The notes under the pieces are model-generated. The model saw only the letters and a program-made list of their open reading frames with translations. It ran no database searches and was not told the DNA's origin. Source: CAYRUP01 sp964578975 (GTDB taxonomy: Bacteria > Pseudomonadota > Gammaproteobacteria > DSM-16500). From it: a stretch of DNA of 22,583 nt. The translations under genes and the position numbers were made by a program. Positions 16,177 to 22,583 of this stretch are shown in pieces. How positions within the stretch are numbered: position 1 is the first letter of the stretch; every line of letters begins with the position of its first letter. Location of the stretch: positions 1 to 22,583 of the forward strand of contig CAZOFA010000036.1 of the NCBI GenBank assembly GCA_964578975.1. Direction: 5' to 3'.

Positions 16177-16635
16177 ATGACAGATGAAGTAATCACGAAA
16201 CGAAAACCAAGAAAAAAACGTTCTCTAAAAGATTTTTTGATATCGATGATCTTATTAATTTCTTGGATCATCGCAGTCGCTGTTACGATCATGGTTTTCA
16301 AATTAATTTTTGATATCGTTGGTGTTCATTTCACCTATAGTACGGGTGAGCGAGCAGGTTTAGTGGTGAAAGTGAGTGAAAAAGGAATAATATGGAAAAC
16401 GTGGGAAGGGGAGGCCACCATGTATCAAGGTGGTGTCGCGGCCACTTATATTTGGTCGTTTACAGTCGATAATCAAGATCCGCGTAAACAAGAAATTATT
16501 GAAAAAATCCAAACGGCATTTCAAACAGGGCGCCCGGTAAAATTAATTTATCTGCAAACGTTAGGTACGCCGCCATGGCGGGGAAGTTCTACTTATTTTA
16601 TCAAAGATGTTGTTTTTATTAATTCGAATAATTAA
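16177..16635 (+). CDS. Small single-span membrane protein
   Basis: This 152-aa protein has a very basic N-terminus (KRKPRKKRS), one or two close membrane helices at about 20-49, and a soluble C-terminal domain. The segment at about 54-79 (YSTGERAGLVVKV followed by GIIWKTWEGE) resembles a conserved motif in small membrane proteins found in many bacteria. From memory some are deposited with the doubtful label 6-phosphogluconate dehydrogenase; no dehydrogenase feature is visible here. Positive residues before the helix predict a cytosolic N-terminus and a periplasmic domain. The ribosome binding site is weak (AGAGA about 8 nt before the ATG). It stands 205 nt after the U-box gene and is probably separately transcribed. 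It looks like a housekeeping gene of unknown role. Confidence 0.75.
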   Translation: MTDEVITKRKPRKKRSLKDFLISMILLISWIIAVAVTIMVFKLIFDIVGVHFTYSTGERAGLVVKVSEKGIIWKTWEGEATMYQGGVAATYIWSFTVDNQDPRKQEIIEKIQTAFQTGRPVKLIYLQTLGTPPWRGSSTYFIKDVVFINSNN

Positions 16636-16643
16636 CACACTTA

Positions 16644-16680
16644 TTTAGTACGCCTTCCCGGCGAGGGAAGGTGTGCTAAA
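16644..16680. repeat. Dispersed palindrome (CCTTCCC/GGGAAGG family), copy 2
   Basis: Arms 16644-16659 and 16665-16680 pair over 16 positions, 14 Watson-Crick and two G-T, around loop GGCGA. It shares TTTAGTAYGCCTTCCC with the copy at 6993 and likewise sits between convergent stop codons. Confidence 0.72.
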
Positions 16681-16700
16681 CATGCATGCGGAAATGTCAT

Positions 16701-18527
16701 TTATACCGTCATCACTTTTGCTAACACCGGTTTTTCCTTTTCGCAAAGTTCCCAATCATCATCCCCATAAGGAGGTGGTGAAGAAACAGATGCAGGAGGT
16801 GCAAAGGTATTGAGTGCACGATGAGGACTTAAAGGTGCAGCGCTTAAAGGTGGAGCGCTCGGTATCGGTGTGAACTGTTGATTTGCTGCGGGTGGTGCTG
16901 ACGCGGGTGGCGGCGAAAAAGCAGGATAGGGTGCATACGCTGCTTGATGAGGTACCGCTTTAAATTCTGTCTGCTCTGGTAGTTCACTCATGAAGGGACA
17001 TTTTCCTTTCGGCGCATTGGGAACAAAATATAACGCGGGCGTAATCGTTAGTTTTATATCTTCTCGAAGTAAAGGAAAAATAAATGTGACATTACTATAA
17101 AATGTTTCTTGCTCTTTGCTTGCGAAATGCGAACAAACTTTAATAAAGTCTTCAAAAGATATTTGTGGACTTCTAACGTTTGCTGGATATTTTTCTTCAG
17201 CACTATACTCTAAATAGCGACCCAGGCCAGAAGAAATGGATACATCGAGCGCTGTTATCACACCAGCACCCAGCGTCGCTCCAAAGAGCACGCTTAGAGG
17301 TTTTTTCACTGCCCAGCTCACAGCTGGACAAAAGTGCTCTGCCGCACGTTGTGCCGCTCGACCGGATATTGCAGACGTTGCTGTTTCTAAACTTGTTAAC
17401 AGATAAAGTTGTTGAGCGAAAGCAGGAATGCTGCAGAATGCAGCCATTTTTGCTCCGTTCCAGACGGTTTTTTTCGCAACAATTCCAACGGTTTCTTGGT
17501 ACGATCCAAACGTTATTTTAGCATCTATTAAAGCCGCTAACTTTTCTCTGTAGTTGGTCAGATAATGCTTTAAAACCACGCTTGTTCTTTGCGGAGGTAT
17601 CCCTGCTGCAAAGGCTGCCGCATTCCATTGGTTTTCATTCAGTTCCGCAAAAAAATTACCTAATTGTGTGAGAAGAATTTTTTTAATATCTTCAGGGAAA
17701 TCATTAGTATGAGGTCTCTTCGTCGCTGTATCAGGGATATCATTAGCATGAGCTTTATTATTCTCTGTATCAACGCAACCTAAATCTTTTAAAAATATTT
17801 TATATAATTCTGATTCTGATTGCTTATATTGGAAGTAACGATTCTTATCGGTTTGTACACAGGATTCAAAATCAATTTCAAGCGCTAACCACAATTTGAT
17901 TGCTTGAGTAAAACCTGCCAAATAAAAACGCGCCTGTGCGACATCAAACATAGCCAGTAATTGATAGGAAATGCGCTTGAAATCAAGTTGTCGCGCACGA
18001 TCTTCTTCATGATTGGCCACGGCTTTTTTCATTTGTTGCTTCTTCGCAGCGAACCAGCCCGGTGTCACCTGCATTTTTTGAGTATAGTATTCTTGGATAA
18101 TTCCACCTAATCGTTGAATAGCCGCTTTTGGTGGCGCGATGAGATTCATTTCAAACAGCAAACGACCCGCATATAACAAAATTAATTTGTGTTGTTCGCA
18201 ATCTACTAAGTATTGTGTAATCTTAACTAATTCAGATAAATAATTGAATCGTGTCACATGATCGCAAACGTTGTTTGGCGTTATGTTTAAAGCTGAATTT
18301 GCAAATGCTTCTTGCGCAGGATCTTTGTCACGTTTCCATTCTGAAAAAAATACCCAAAACCCCCGCATGGCATCTAATCTTCCGCTATCATAGGCAGCTT
18401 TAATAATTTCCTTAACGCAGTTATATTGTTCAAAGTAATTTTCGAATAAACTTTGCCGAGCACTCGCTAACTGATTGAAAGCGGCAGGCGTATAATAGGG
18501 TTGCATGGGTTGATAATGAGAATACAT
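16701..18527 (-). CDS. Unknown protein with PSAP and PPPY motifs in a proline-rich tail
   Basis: This 608-aa protein starts at ATG 18527, where AAGGAGG stands a few bases upstream; upstream in-frame codons have no such site. Residues 1-345 are mostly helical and unrecognised. Two hydrophobic stretches follow at about 360-385 and 405-435 (LSVLFGATLGAGVITALDVS), possibly a membrane hairpin. Residues 527-592 are Pro/Ala/Ser-rich and contain PSAP (556-559) and PPPY (584-587), the core motifs that bind Tsg101 and Nedd4-type WW domains in eukaryotes. An acidic segment (DDDWELCEKE) closes the tail. Residues 253-278 contain two copies of a 13-residue unit. A PmrA-type box lies about 58 nt upstream. 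These features fit a host-acting effector; that is inference. Confidence 0.8.
   Translation of the reverse strand: MYSHYQPMQPYYTPAAFNQLASARQSLFENYFEQYNCVKEIIKAAYDSGRLDAMRGFWVFFSEWKRDKDPAQEAFANSALNITPNNVCDHVTRFNYLSELVKITQYLVDCEQHKLILLYAGRLLFEMNLIAPPKAAIQRLGGIIQEYYTQKMQVTPGWFAAKKQQMKKAVANHEEDRARQLDFKRISYQLLAMFDVAQARFYLAGFTQAIKLWLALEIDFESCVQTDKNRYFQYKQSESELYKIFLKDLGCVDTENNKAHANDIPDTATKRPHTNDFPEDIKKILLTQLGNFFAELNENQWNAAAFAAGIPPQRTSVVLKHYLTNYREKLAALIDAKITFGSYQETVGIVAKKTVWNGAKMAAFCSIPAFAQQLYLLTSLETATSAISGRAAQRAAEHFCPAVSWAVKKPLSVLFGATLGAGVITALDVSISSGLGRYLEYSAEEKYPANVRSPQISFEDFIKVCSHFASKEQETFYSNVTFIFPLLREDIKLTITPALYFVPNAPKGKCPFMSELPEQTEFKAVPHQAAYAPYPAFSPPPASAPPAANQQFTPIPSAPPLSAAPLSPHRALNTFAPPASVSSPPPYGDDDWELCEKEKPVLAKVMTV
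17695..17772. repeat. 39-bp tandem duplication, two copies
   Basis: Units 17695-17733 and 17734-17772 both begin GGGAWATCATTAGYATGAG and end CTGTATCA. On the coding strand they encode DTENNKAHANDIP and DTATKRPHTNDFP. The copies have diverged in the middle, so the duplication is not recent. Confidence 0.75.
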
Positions 18528-18568
18528 ACATCCTCCTTGTTTTGGCAAATTCATTCCATTTAATAAAA

Positions 18569-18605
18569 ATTGTATTTTATTTTCCTTAAGGAATTCTTAA
18601 GGAAA
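18569..18605 (-). promoter_or_regulatory. PmrA-type box and -10 upstream of the proline-tail gene
   Basis: CTTAAG, five bases, CTTAAG (18585-18601) matches the PmrA/BasR box (YTTAAK-N5-YTTAAK) exactly on both strands. It is embedded in a perfect 10-bp inverted repeat (18581-18590 and 18596-18605). On the minus strand TACAAT (18574-18569) lies 10 nt downstream, so the box occupies the -35 region as in PmrA-activated promoters. No pmrA gene is in the window. Confidence 0.55.
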
Positions 18606-18634
18606 TGTCATTGTGAACGAAGCGAACTAAGTCT

Positions 18635-18655
18635 ACGTCGCGGGACGACGTGGTT
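18635..18655. repeat. Dispersed palindrome copy 2 (CGTCGCGGGACGACGTGG core)
   Basis: Twenty bases (18636-18655) are identical to 933-952. The stem here is shorter, ACGTCG/CGACGT with loop CGGGA, because the left arm has diverged. It lies between two minus-strand genes rather than at a convergent gap. Confidence 0.7.
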
Positions 18656-18666
18656 ATAAGAGTGTT

Positions 18667-20022
18667 TTACCCTTTGCGATATTTTTTGTGAGCCGGTTCT
18701 TTTGCCAATGATTCTTTAAGCGCCATCAATTTCTGCTCGATAAAATCAAGCGATTGTAAAACCGACAGGCGAATTTTTATGGCGCCTGTTGGTGAGGTTT
18801 TCATTTGTTCCCATTTCCAGTGCTGTGCAGGATCATAGCCAATGTCTTCTAATAAAGTTTCAAAATTAACAAAGGACACTGGCGTAAAACTTAAAACTAA
18901 AATTTTTTTATATTCGGATATACCATTAGCTCGATTGACTGTTTCTGATTTGAGTTGAATCCAGCTTACACCTAAATGATGCATGATCTTTTCATCGTTT
19001 AGCAATTGAGCGCAAACTTTTAGTTTTTTGAGGCGATATAACGCTGCCACTTTGGGTATAACACCTTTTTTATCGCAAAATAGTCTTGCCTGATCATCCT
19101 GAATAAGTGGCGTGCCATCTTTAAAATACGTTTTACATCTTAATTTATTTTCCTTATTGAGGTCACTGGTTGCGGTAAATTCGTAGGTGAGTGGATGTTT
19201 AGCCAGCGGTTCGCGTGATAAAGACGATGTAATTCCCTTTAGAAAATAGGTGTAGTGATCGGGAAAGGTTGGATAAGGCGATAATCGATCTTCAATGAGC
19301 GCTTTATTTTTTAAGCAATCTTGGATGAGTTTTTCTGGGATAATGGTAAATTCACCTTGCTCGATGTGATATTGATAAAAATAAATGTTTTTTTGTAGTT
19401 CTTCTTGTAATAGCGTTCTAAAACTATATGCTTTAGCTATATTGGTAGAGGAAGAAACTTCTAAACCGATGATTTCATGGATTTCGGGCAAATATAATAA
19501 AGATTCTGTACGTGGTAATTTGAGTTTGGCAAAGGTTCCATCGTAATTATCATAGATTAATCCCAAGCGGCGATAATTGAGTTCATGCATTTTATCGACG
19601 AGTGCGGCTTGTGTTTTCAGATCATGTCGTCGATAAGGTCGAAAAAAATTATAATTTTTTTTATTTTTACCAATTTTATCGCTAAAGACATTTTTTTTAT
19701 AAAGAAATACGGGATAGACCAGCGCGGGATCAATAATCAATCCAAAGCTCTCGTCCATTTGAAAAACCTCAATCGGAATTCCTTGTTTGACAAAGGTCGC
19801 AGGCCTAAATCTTAAATCTTCCAATTCAGGCATGGAATCATCTTCTAGGTCTTGAAAAAAACTTCTTTTTAAATCGGCACAAGAGGTAATACCAAGCGAT
19901 CGAATGATTGCTGCATTTTTTTTTAATATTTTAAGCTCAGATTCTCCATCAGTAATTCTTCTTATATAAAGGCCAGTCCGAGCATATTTTTCTAATACGA
20001 TATTTTTGCGAGTGGTTGTCAT
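18667..20022 (-). CDS. Unknown 451-aa soluble protein
   Basis: No signal peptide, membrane span or known motif is visible. The chain mixes helices and strands through its length and is rich in Lys, Leu and Tyr. The N-terminal 40 residues are basic (MTTTRKNIVLEKYARTGLYI). A region at about 100-170 has several aromatic residues (VFLYKKN, NFFRPYRRHD, RRLGLIYDNYDG). The end is basic (KKYRKG). The upstream bases lack a good ribosome binding site, and a set of competing hairpins stands 19-57 nt before the ATG. The C11 protease gene ends 64 nt upstream on the same strand, so co-transcription is possible. It could be an effector; nothing in the sequence fixes a function. Confidence 0.75.
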   Translation of the reverse strand: MTTTRKNIVLEKYARTGLYIRRITDGESELKILKKNAAIIRSLGITSCADLKRSFFQDLEDDSMPELEDLRFRPATFVKQGIPIEVFQMDESFGLIIDPALVYPVFLYKKNVFSDKIGKNKKNYNFFRPYRRHDLKTQAALVDKMHELNYRRLGLIYDNYDGTFAKLKLPRTESLLYLPEIHEIIGLEVSSSTNIAKAYSFRTLLQEELQKNIYFYQYHIEQGEFTIIPEKLIQDCLKNKALIEDRLSPYPTFPDHYTYFLKGITSSLSREPLAKHPLTYEFTATSDLNKENKLRCKTYFKDGTPLIQDDQARLFCDKKGVIPKVAALYRLKKLKVCAQLLNDEKIMHHLGVSWIQLKSETVNRANGISEYKKILVLSFTPVSFVNFETLLEDIGYDPAQHWKWEQMKTSPTGAIKIRLSVLQSLDFIEQKLMALKESLAKEPAHKKYRKG

Positions 20023-20040
20023 GAGTGCTACTTTTTTATA

Positions 20041-20079
20041 GAGGTCATCCTGACCTCGGTAAACATACCGAGGTCAGGA
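20041..20079 (-). promoter_or_regulatory. Competing hairpins between the C11 protease and the next gene
   Basis: Arms 20048-20060 and 20067-20079 form a perfect 13-bp stem with a 6-nt loop and no T-run on either strand. The central TGACCTC (20051-20057) can instead pair with GAGGTCA at 20041-20047. The two structures exclude each other. It could be a weak terminator or a leader switch for the 451-aa gene. Confidence 0.45.
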
Positions 20080-20086
20080 AAAGAGT

Positions 20087-21298
20087 TTACTTAGGCGACA
20101 ATAAAAAATCCAACGTCAATCCCCACTGTGTTGCATTATTAAATGCTAACTTACTATAACGATCTGCATATTCAGTATATTGTGAATTGGTTAAAGGCCA
20201 CCAAATCGATACACCTGTTGCAGCTTTGTAACCCGGAGTATCTGCATTCGCAATCACAAAATCATTCAACGCATCCAGAGTATAATTGATATCTTTATTT
20301 GGAATTCCGTTTAAATTAGCTTTCTTCAATCGTTTTAGAAAATCACCAAGATCGCGATAATCATATTGCATAAATCCTTGGGTTGCATTAGCCACATCAA
20401 GCACTTTTGATTTATCTTGAGGATCGATGGTGCGTAAATCATCGCTCACGCGTCTAAATGCGCGATCAATTTGCGCCAGTTTATTCATGCGAAAAGCAGA
20501 AAAAGTCACTTCAGCTTGGCCACCACTTCCACCTTCATAAGATTTGACATACTCCTCAGTCAAAATTTTTGAAATTTGATCTGCAGTTGCATTGGGTCGA
20601 GCTTCCCAGCGTGCGAGAAATTCGGCATAAGGCCATCCATTACCAGGAATCACTTCTTCAGAACCGACATAATCTTCGACAGAATTCGCCATTTCATGTG
20701 CGACTTCAATCATTGCCATTAAACACGCGTCACTGCCATAAATATCAATTTTATGCCCGATGATTCCAGCGCCATAAGCGATTGCTTGCCCAAGTTGTTC
20801 TGTGGTGATGTGGTGGCCACTGATTTCATCCCAGCTGATATCATTTAGCGTATTTTGATTTGTTCTCAAATTACCTTTGAGTTGTTGTAAATGCCAACCG
20901 CTGCCATGATCCCATACATCGACAAAATAATGGTCGGCCGGAAAATACTCGACACCCCAACGAATAAATTCTTGCAAGCTGTTATAGTCACCCATGTCAA
21001 CGAGTCCCATATCTTCAATGACGGGGGAGGTCACTTTCGTTGGATCAGTGCTTTTCTTCACTAATAAACGCACCGTTTTTCTTGCAGATAGACTTGCCCA
21101 TTGCACGACAATATTCACTTGATCATTTGACCCTACTTTTTCCATCGAAATAATATTTTTCGTTCCAAAGGAATCCAGATTATTGTCGCCGTTGAGATAA
21201 ATCAGAAACGTCCATTTTTTTGGGGTGGTAGTTGCATATGCAAAATTAAGCGTGAATAACAACAGTAAGCCGATAAAACTGATGAGAGAATTACGCAT
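20087..21298 (-). CDS. Secreted C11 (clostripain-type) cysteine protease
   Basis: This 403-aa protein has a signal peptide (1-22, ending FAYA). The C11 domain follows: WTFLIYLNGDNNLD at about 29-42, the catalytic His131 in VDVWDHGSGW, and the catalytic Cys192 in YGSDACLMAMIEVAHEM. SEEVIPGNGWPY and a helical C-terminal region complete it. Family members cleave after basic residues (Arg or Lys) and often self-process; a cleavage site cannot be placed here. ATG 21298 is chosen because AAGGA is 5 nt upstream, removing seven residues from the longest frame. Export through Sec is clear; release from the cell would need another system such as type II secretion. Together with the M4 enzyme it gives the window two exported proteases of different class. 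Confidence 0.93.
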   Translation of the reverse strand: MRNSLISFIGLLLLFTLNFAYATTTPKKWTFLIYLNGDNNLDSFGTKNIISMEKVGSNDQVNIVVQWASLSARKTVRLLVKKSTDPTKVTSPVIEDMGLVDMGDYNSLQEFIRWGVEYFPADHYFVDVWDHGSGWHLQQLKGNLRTNQNTLNDISWDEISGHHITTEQLGQAIAYGAGIIGHKIDIYGSDACLMAMIEVAHEMANSVEDYVGSEEVIPGNGWPYAEFLARWEARPNATADQISKILTEEYVKSYEGGSGGQAEVTFSAFRMNKLAQIDRAFRRVSDDLRTIDPQDKSKVLDVANATQGFMQYDYRDLGDFLKRLKKANLNGIPNKDINYTLDALNDFVIANADTPGYKAATGVSIWWPLTNSQYTEYADRYSKLAFNNATQWGLTLDFLLSPK

Positions 21299-21333
21299 AA
21301 AAATCCTTTGTATTGGCAAATGATAACTAAAGT

Positions 21334-21363
21334 AATCTACAGATTTACTGAATAAGATGTCAA
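21334..21363 (-). promoter_or_regulatory. Putative promoter of the C11 protease gene
   Basis: On the minus strand TTGACA (21363-21358), a perfect -35, is followed after 18 nt by TAGATT (21339-21334). The predicted leader is about 29 nt and holds the AAGGA site. Confidence 0.5.
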
Positions 21364-21456
21364 TGATGAAAAATAAAATTGCAATTATTCATTTTGCTTT
21401 TTTAAAAAATCAAGTTACTCTACGTAACGTTTTTTTAAATATAACAAGGAATTTAT

Positions 21457-22218
21457 ATGGCTCCACCAAAAGTACGTTTATTAGAGCGAACCAATGCTTA
21501 TTTACGCATGGTATCGGACAAACACATGTGTTATGTAGCCTTTCCTTTTATGATATGGGGCTTTAGCACTTTAATGGCACATTTCATTTTGGCACCAGGA
21601 GGACAAAAAGAATGTAATCGCGGTTTTGAGTATGCAAAAAAATATAACGTTACAAAATTTAACTCACAAACCGTCAATGGAGCTGAAACGATAATCGGAT
21701 TAGTTTCATCTGAAGCGCTAGTGCCTGCGGCTGTCTATGTTGCCAGTAGATTTGTTTATGCAGGCAGGAAAATCACAGCTGGCGCTGAGAGTTTGTGTGA
21801 ACAGTTTAAAGGTCCAACTTATACGGTGACTGGGGTCATATTGGCACTCGGAGCATTTTGTTATCAAATCTTGCTCGTAGAACCTTGGTTACAAAAAAGT
21901 AATAATGCCATGGGCTATGATCGTGGTTATAATGACGTTGCTCGATCACCTGTCTATAATCACTGCCCTCTAACAGATGGATCTTTGATAGTGACGCACG
22001 CTCTGAATGCTCTTGGAATTTTCGGAAGTTTATACGCTTTATATCGTGCTGCCAAAAACGGCCATACGTGTGGGGCAGATTTATTAAAAGCAAAAAATAG
22101 TGCGAAAGCAGGTTCCGCGCAGAGCTACAATTTATTAGTTGAAAGTGCGCTACAAGATGATGAGGGAAAAAGAACTCCAGAAAAATCTCCTAGACCTGGC
22201 GGTGGTGTGCGTGAATAA
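21457..22218 (+). CDS. Four-span membrane protein, unknown
   Basis: This 253-aa protein has AAGGA 6 nt before the ATG. Hydrophobic helices lie at about 25-45, 77-102, 121-141 and 176-197. The loop between the first two holds a conserved-looking GGQKECNRGFEYAKKYN and the loop between the last two a similar NNAMGYDRGYNDVARSP, suggesting two related halves (helix pairs 1-2 and 3-4). Both loops would face the same side. The last 45 residues are polar, ending in a Lys/Pro/Gly-rich tail (GKRTPEKSPRPGGGVRE). There is no cleaved signal peptide. It is not a recognised transporter. It might be an inner-membrane protein or a host-membrane-inserted effector. Its stop is 11 nt from the convergent next gene. 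Confidence 0.72.
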   Translation: MAPPKVRLLERTNAYLRMVSDKHMCYVAFPFMIWGFSTLMAHFILAPGGQKECNRGFEYAKKYNVTKFNSQTVNGAETIIGLVSSEALVPAAVYVASRFVYAGRKITAGAESLCEQFKGPTYTVTGVILALGAFCYQILLVEPWLQKSNNAMGYDRGYNDVARSPVYNHCPLTDGSLIVTHALNALGIFGSLYALYRAAKNGHTCGADLLKAKNSAKAGSAQSYNLLVESALQDDEGKRTPEKSPRPGGGVRE

Positions 22219-22229
22219 AGCATCAAACT

Positions 22230-22580
22230 CTATTGCTGTTTAATATTATAAGTCCCGTTTGCTGGCTTATCAGGATTATTGGATGTGAAATTGACTGGGG
22301 CAGTGCCGTCTTTGCTAGAACAAATCACTGAACTGCCTGCTTTCACTTCTCGAGTGGTTCCGCAGTTTGACACATTGATTCCAGAAGGTGAGGTTGTCGC
22401 CACGAAAATTTGAATGACGAGAGGGACGCTGTTTCCATTTTCAATGGTGACCGTGTCTCTAGAATTTTTTGAAATCCAGTTAACTGAACCAAAACTTGAT
22501 TTTTCAGGTTGGGATGCAACTTGTGCGTAACTGGTAGAAATTAAAATCCATGTTAAAAAGAAAAATAATATTTTATTCAT
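22230..22580 (-). CDS. Small exported protein, unknown
   Basis: This 116-aa protein has a Sec signal peptide (1-19, ending TSYA/Q). The mature 97 residues alternate beta-strands and turns (DTVTIENGN, PLVIQIFVATTS) and look like a small Ig-like or pilin-like sandwich. Two cysteines (C73 in VSNCGTT and C87 in SVICSS) probably form a disulfide. The C-terminus is Asn/Pro/Lys-rich. The start is three bases from the window edge, so its ribosome binding site cannot be seen; the signal peptide supports this ATG. It is probably periplasmic or secreted. Not recognised. Confidence 0.75.
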   Translation of the reverse strand: MNKILFFFLTWILISTSYAQVASQPEKSSFGSVNWISKNSRDTVTIENGNSVPLVIQIFVATTSPSGINVSNCGTTREVKAGSSVICSSKDGTAPVNFTSNNPDKPANGTYNIKQQ

Positions 22581-22583
22581 CTT

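Noticed and set aside
17180..17521. A 113-codon plus-strand frame opposite the proline-tail gene.
   Set aside because: It has no ribosome binding site or recognisable domain and lies wholly inside a 608-aa frame with a strong Shine-Dalgarno.

Overview
The window is low-GC gammaproteobacterial DNA. It looks like a host-associated relative of Legionella, Coxiella, Aquicella or Berkiella (Legionellales). That placement is inferred from an ankyrin plus U-box protein, a very large TPR protein, several long unknown proteins with effector-like composition, Sec-exported M4 and C11 proteases, an OmpA-type beta-barrel protein, a 17-kDa-antigen-like glycine-zipper protein, and dispersed small palindromes. 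No rRNA, tRNA, transposase, phage gene, CRISPR array or secretion-system structural gene was recognised.

Layout: (1) 81-3553, a pentapeptide-repeat protein converging on an 841-aa unknown whose N-terminus carries residues in the order seen in OspF/SpvC phosphothreonine lyases. (2) 3723-6997, a small exported protein, a secreted thermolysin-type (M4) protease and an outer-membrane barrel. (3) 7034-9695, three small unknowns and an exported SnoaL-like protein interrupted in frame by a palindromic repeat. (4) 9698-11281, an EamA-type exporter and a glycine-zipper envelope protein. (5) 11432-16635, a 1069-aa TPR protein built of three long tandem modules, an ankyrin/U-box protein behind a clear promoter and palindrome, and a small single-span membrane protein. 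(6) 16701-21298, three minus-strand genes: a secreted C11 (clostripain-type) protease, a 451-aa unknown, and a 608-aa protein with a proline-rich tail holding PSAP and PPPY motifs, behind a perfect PmrA-type box. (7) 21457-22580, a four-span membrane protein and a small exported protein.

The genes do not form one pathway. Strand alternates at almost every gene from 81 to 9698, and most genes have their own ribosome binding site and stand alone. The common theme is probably interaction with a host: proteins that could act in a eukaryotic cytosol (U-box, TPR, lyase-like domain, late-domain motifs) mixed with Sec-exported enzymes and envelope proteins. Most convergent gaps hold a hairpin or dispersed palindrome. 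No intergenic gap exceeds about 205 bases; the longest (15972-16176) shows nothing I can support.
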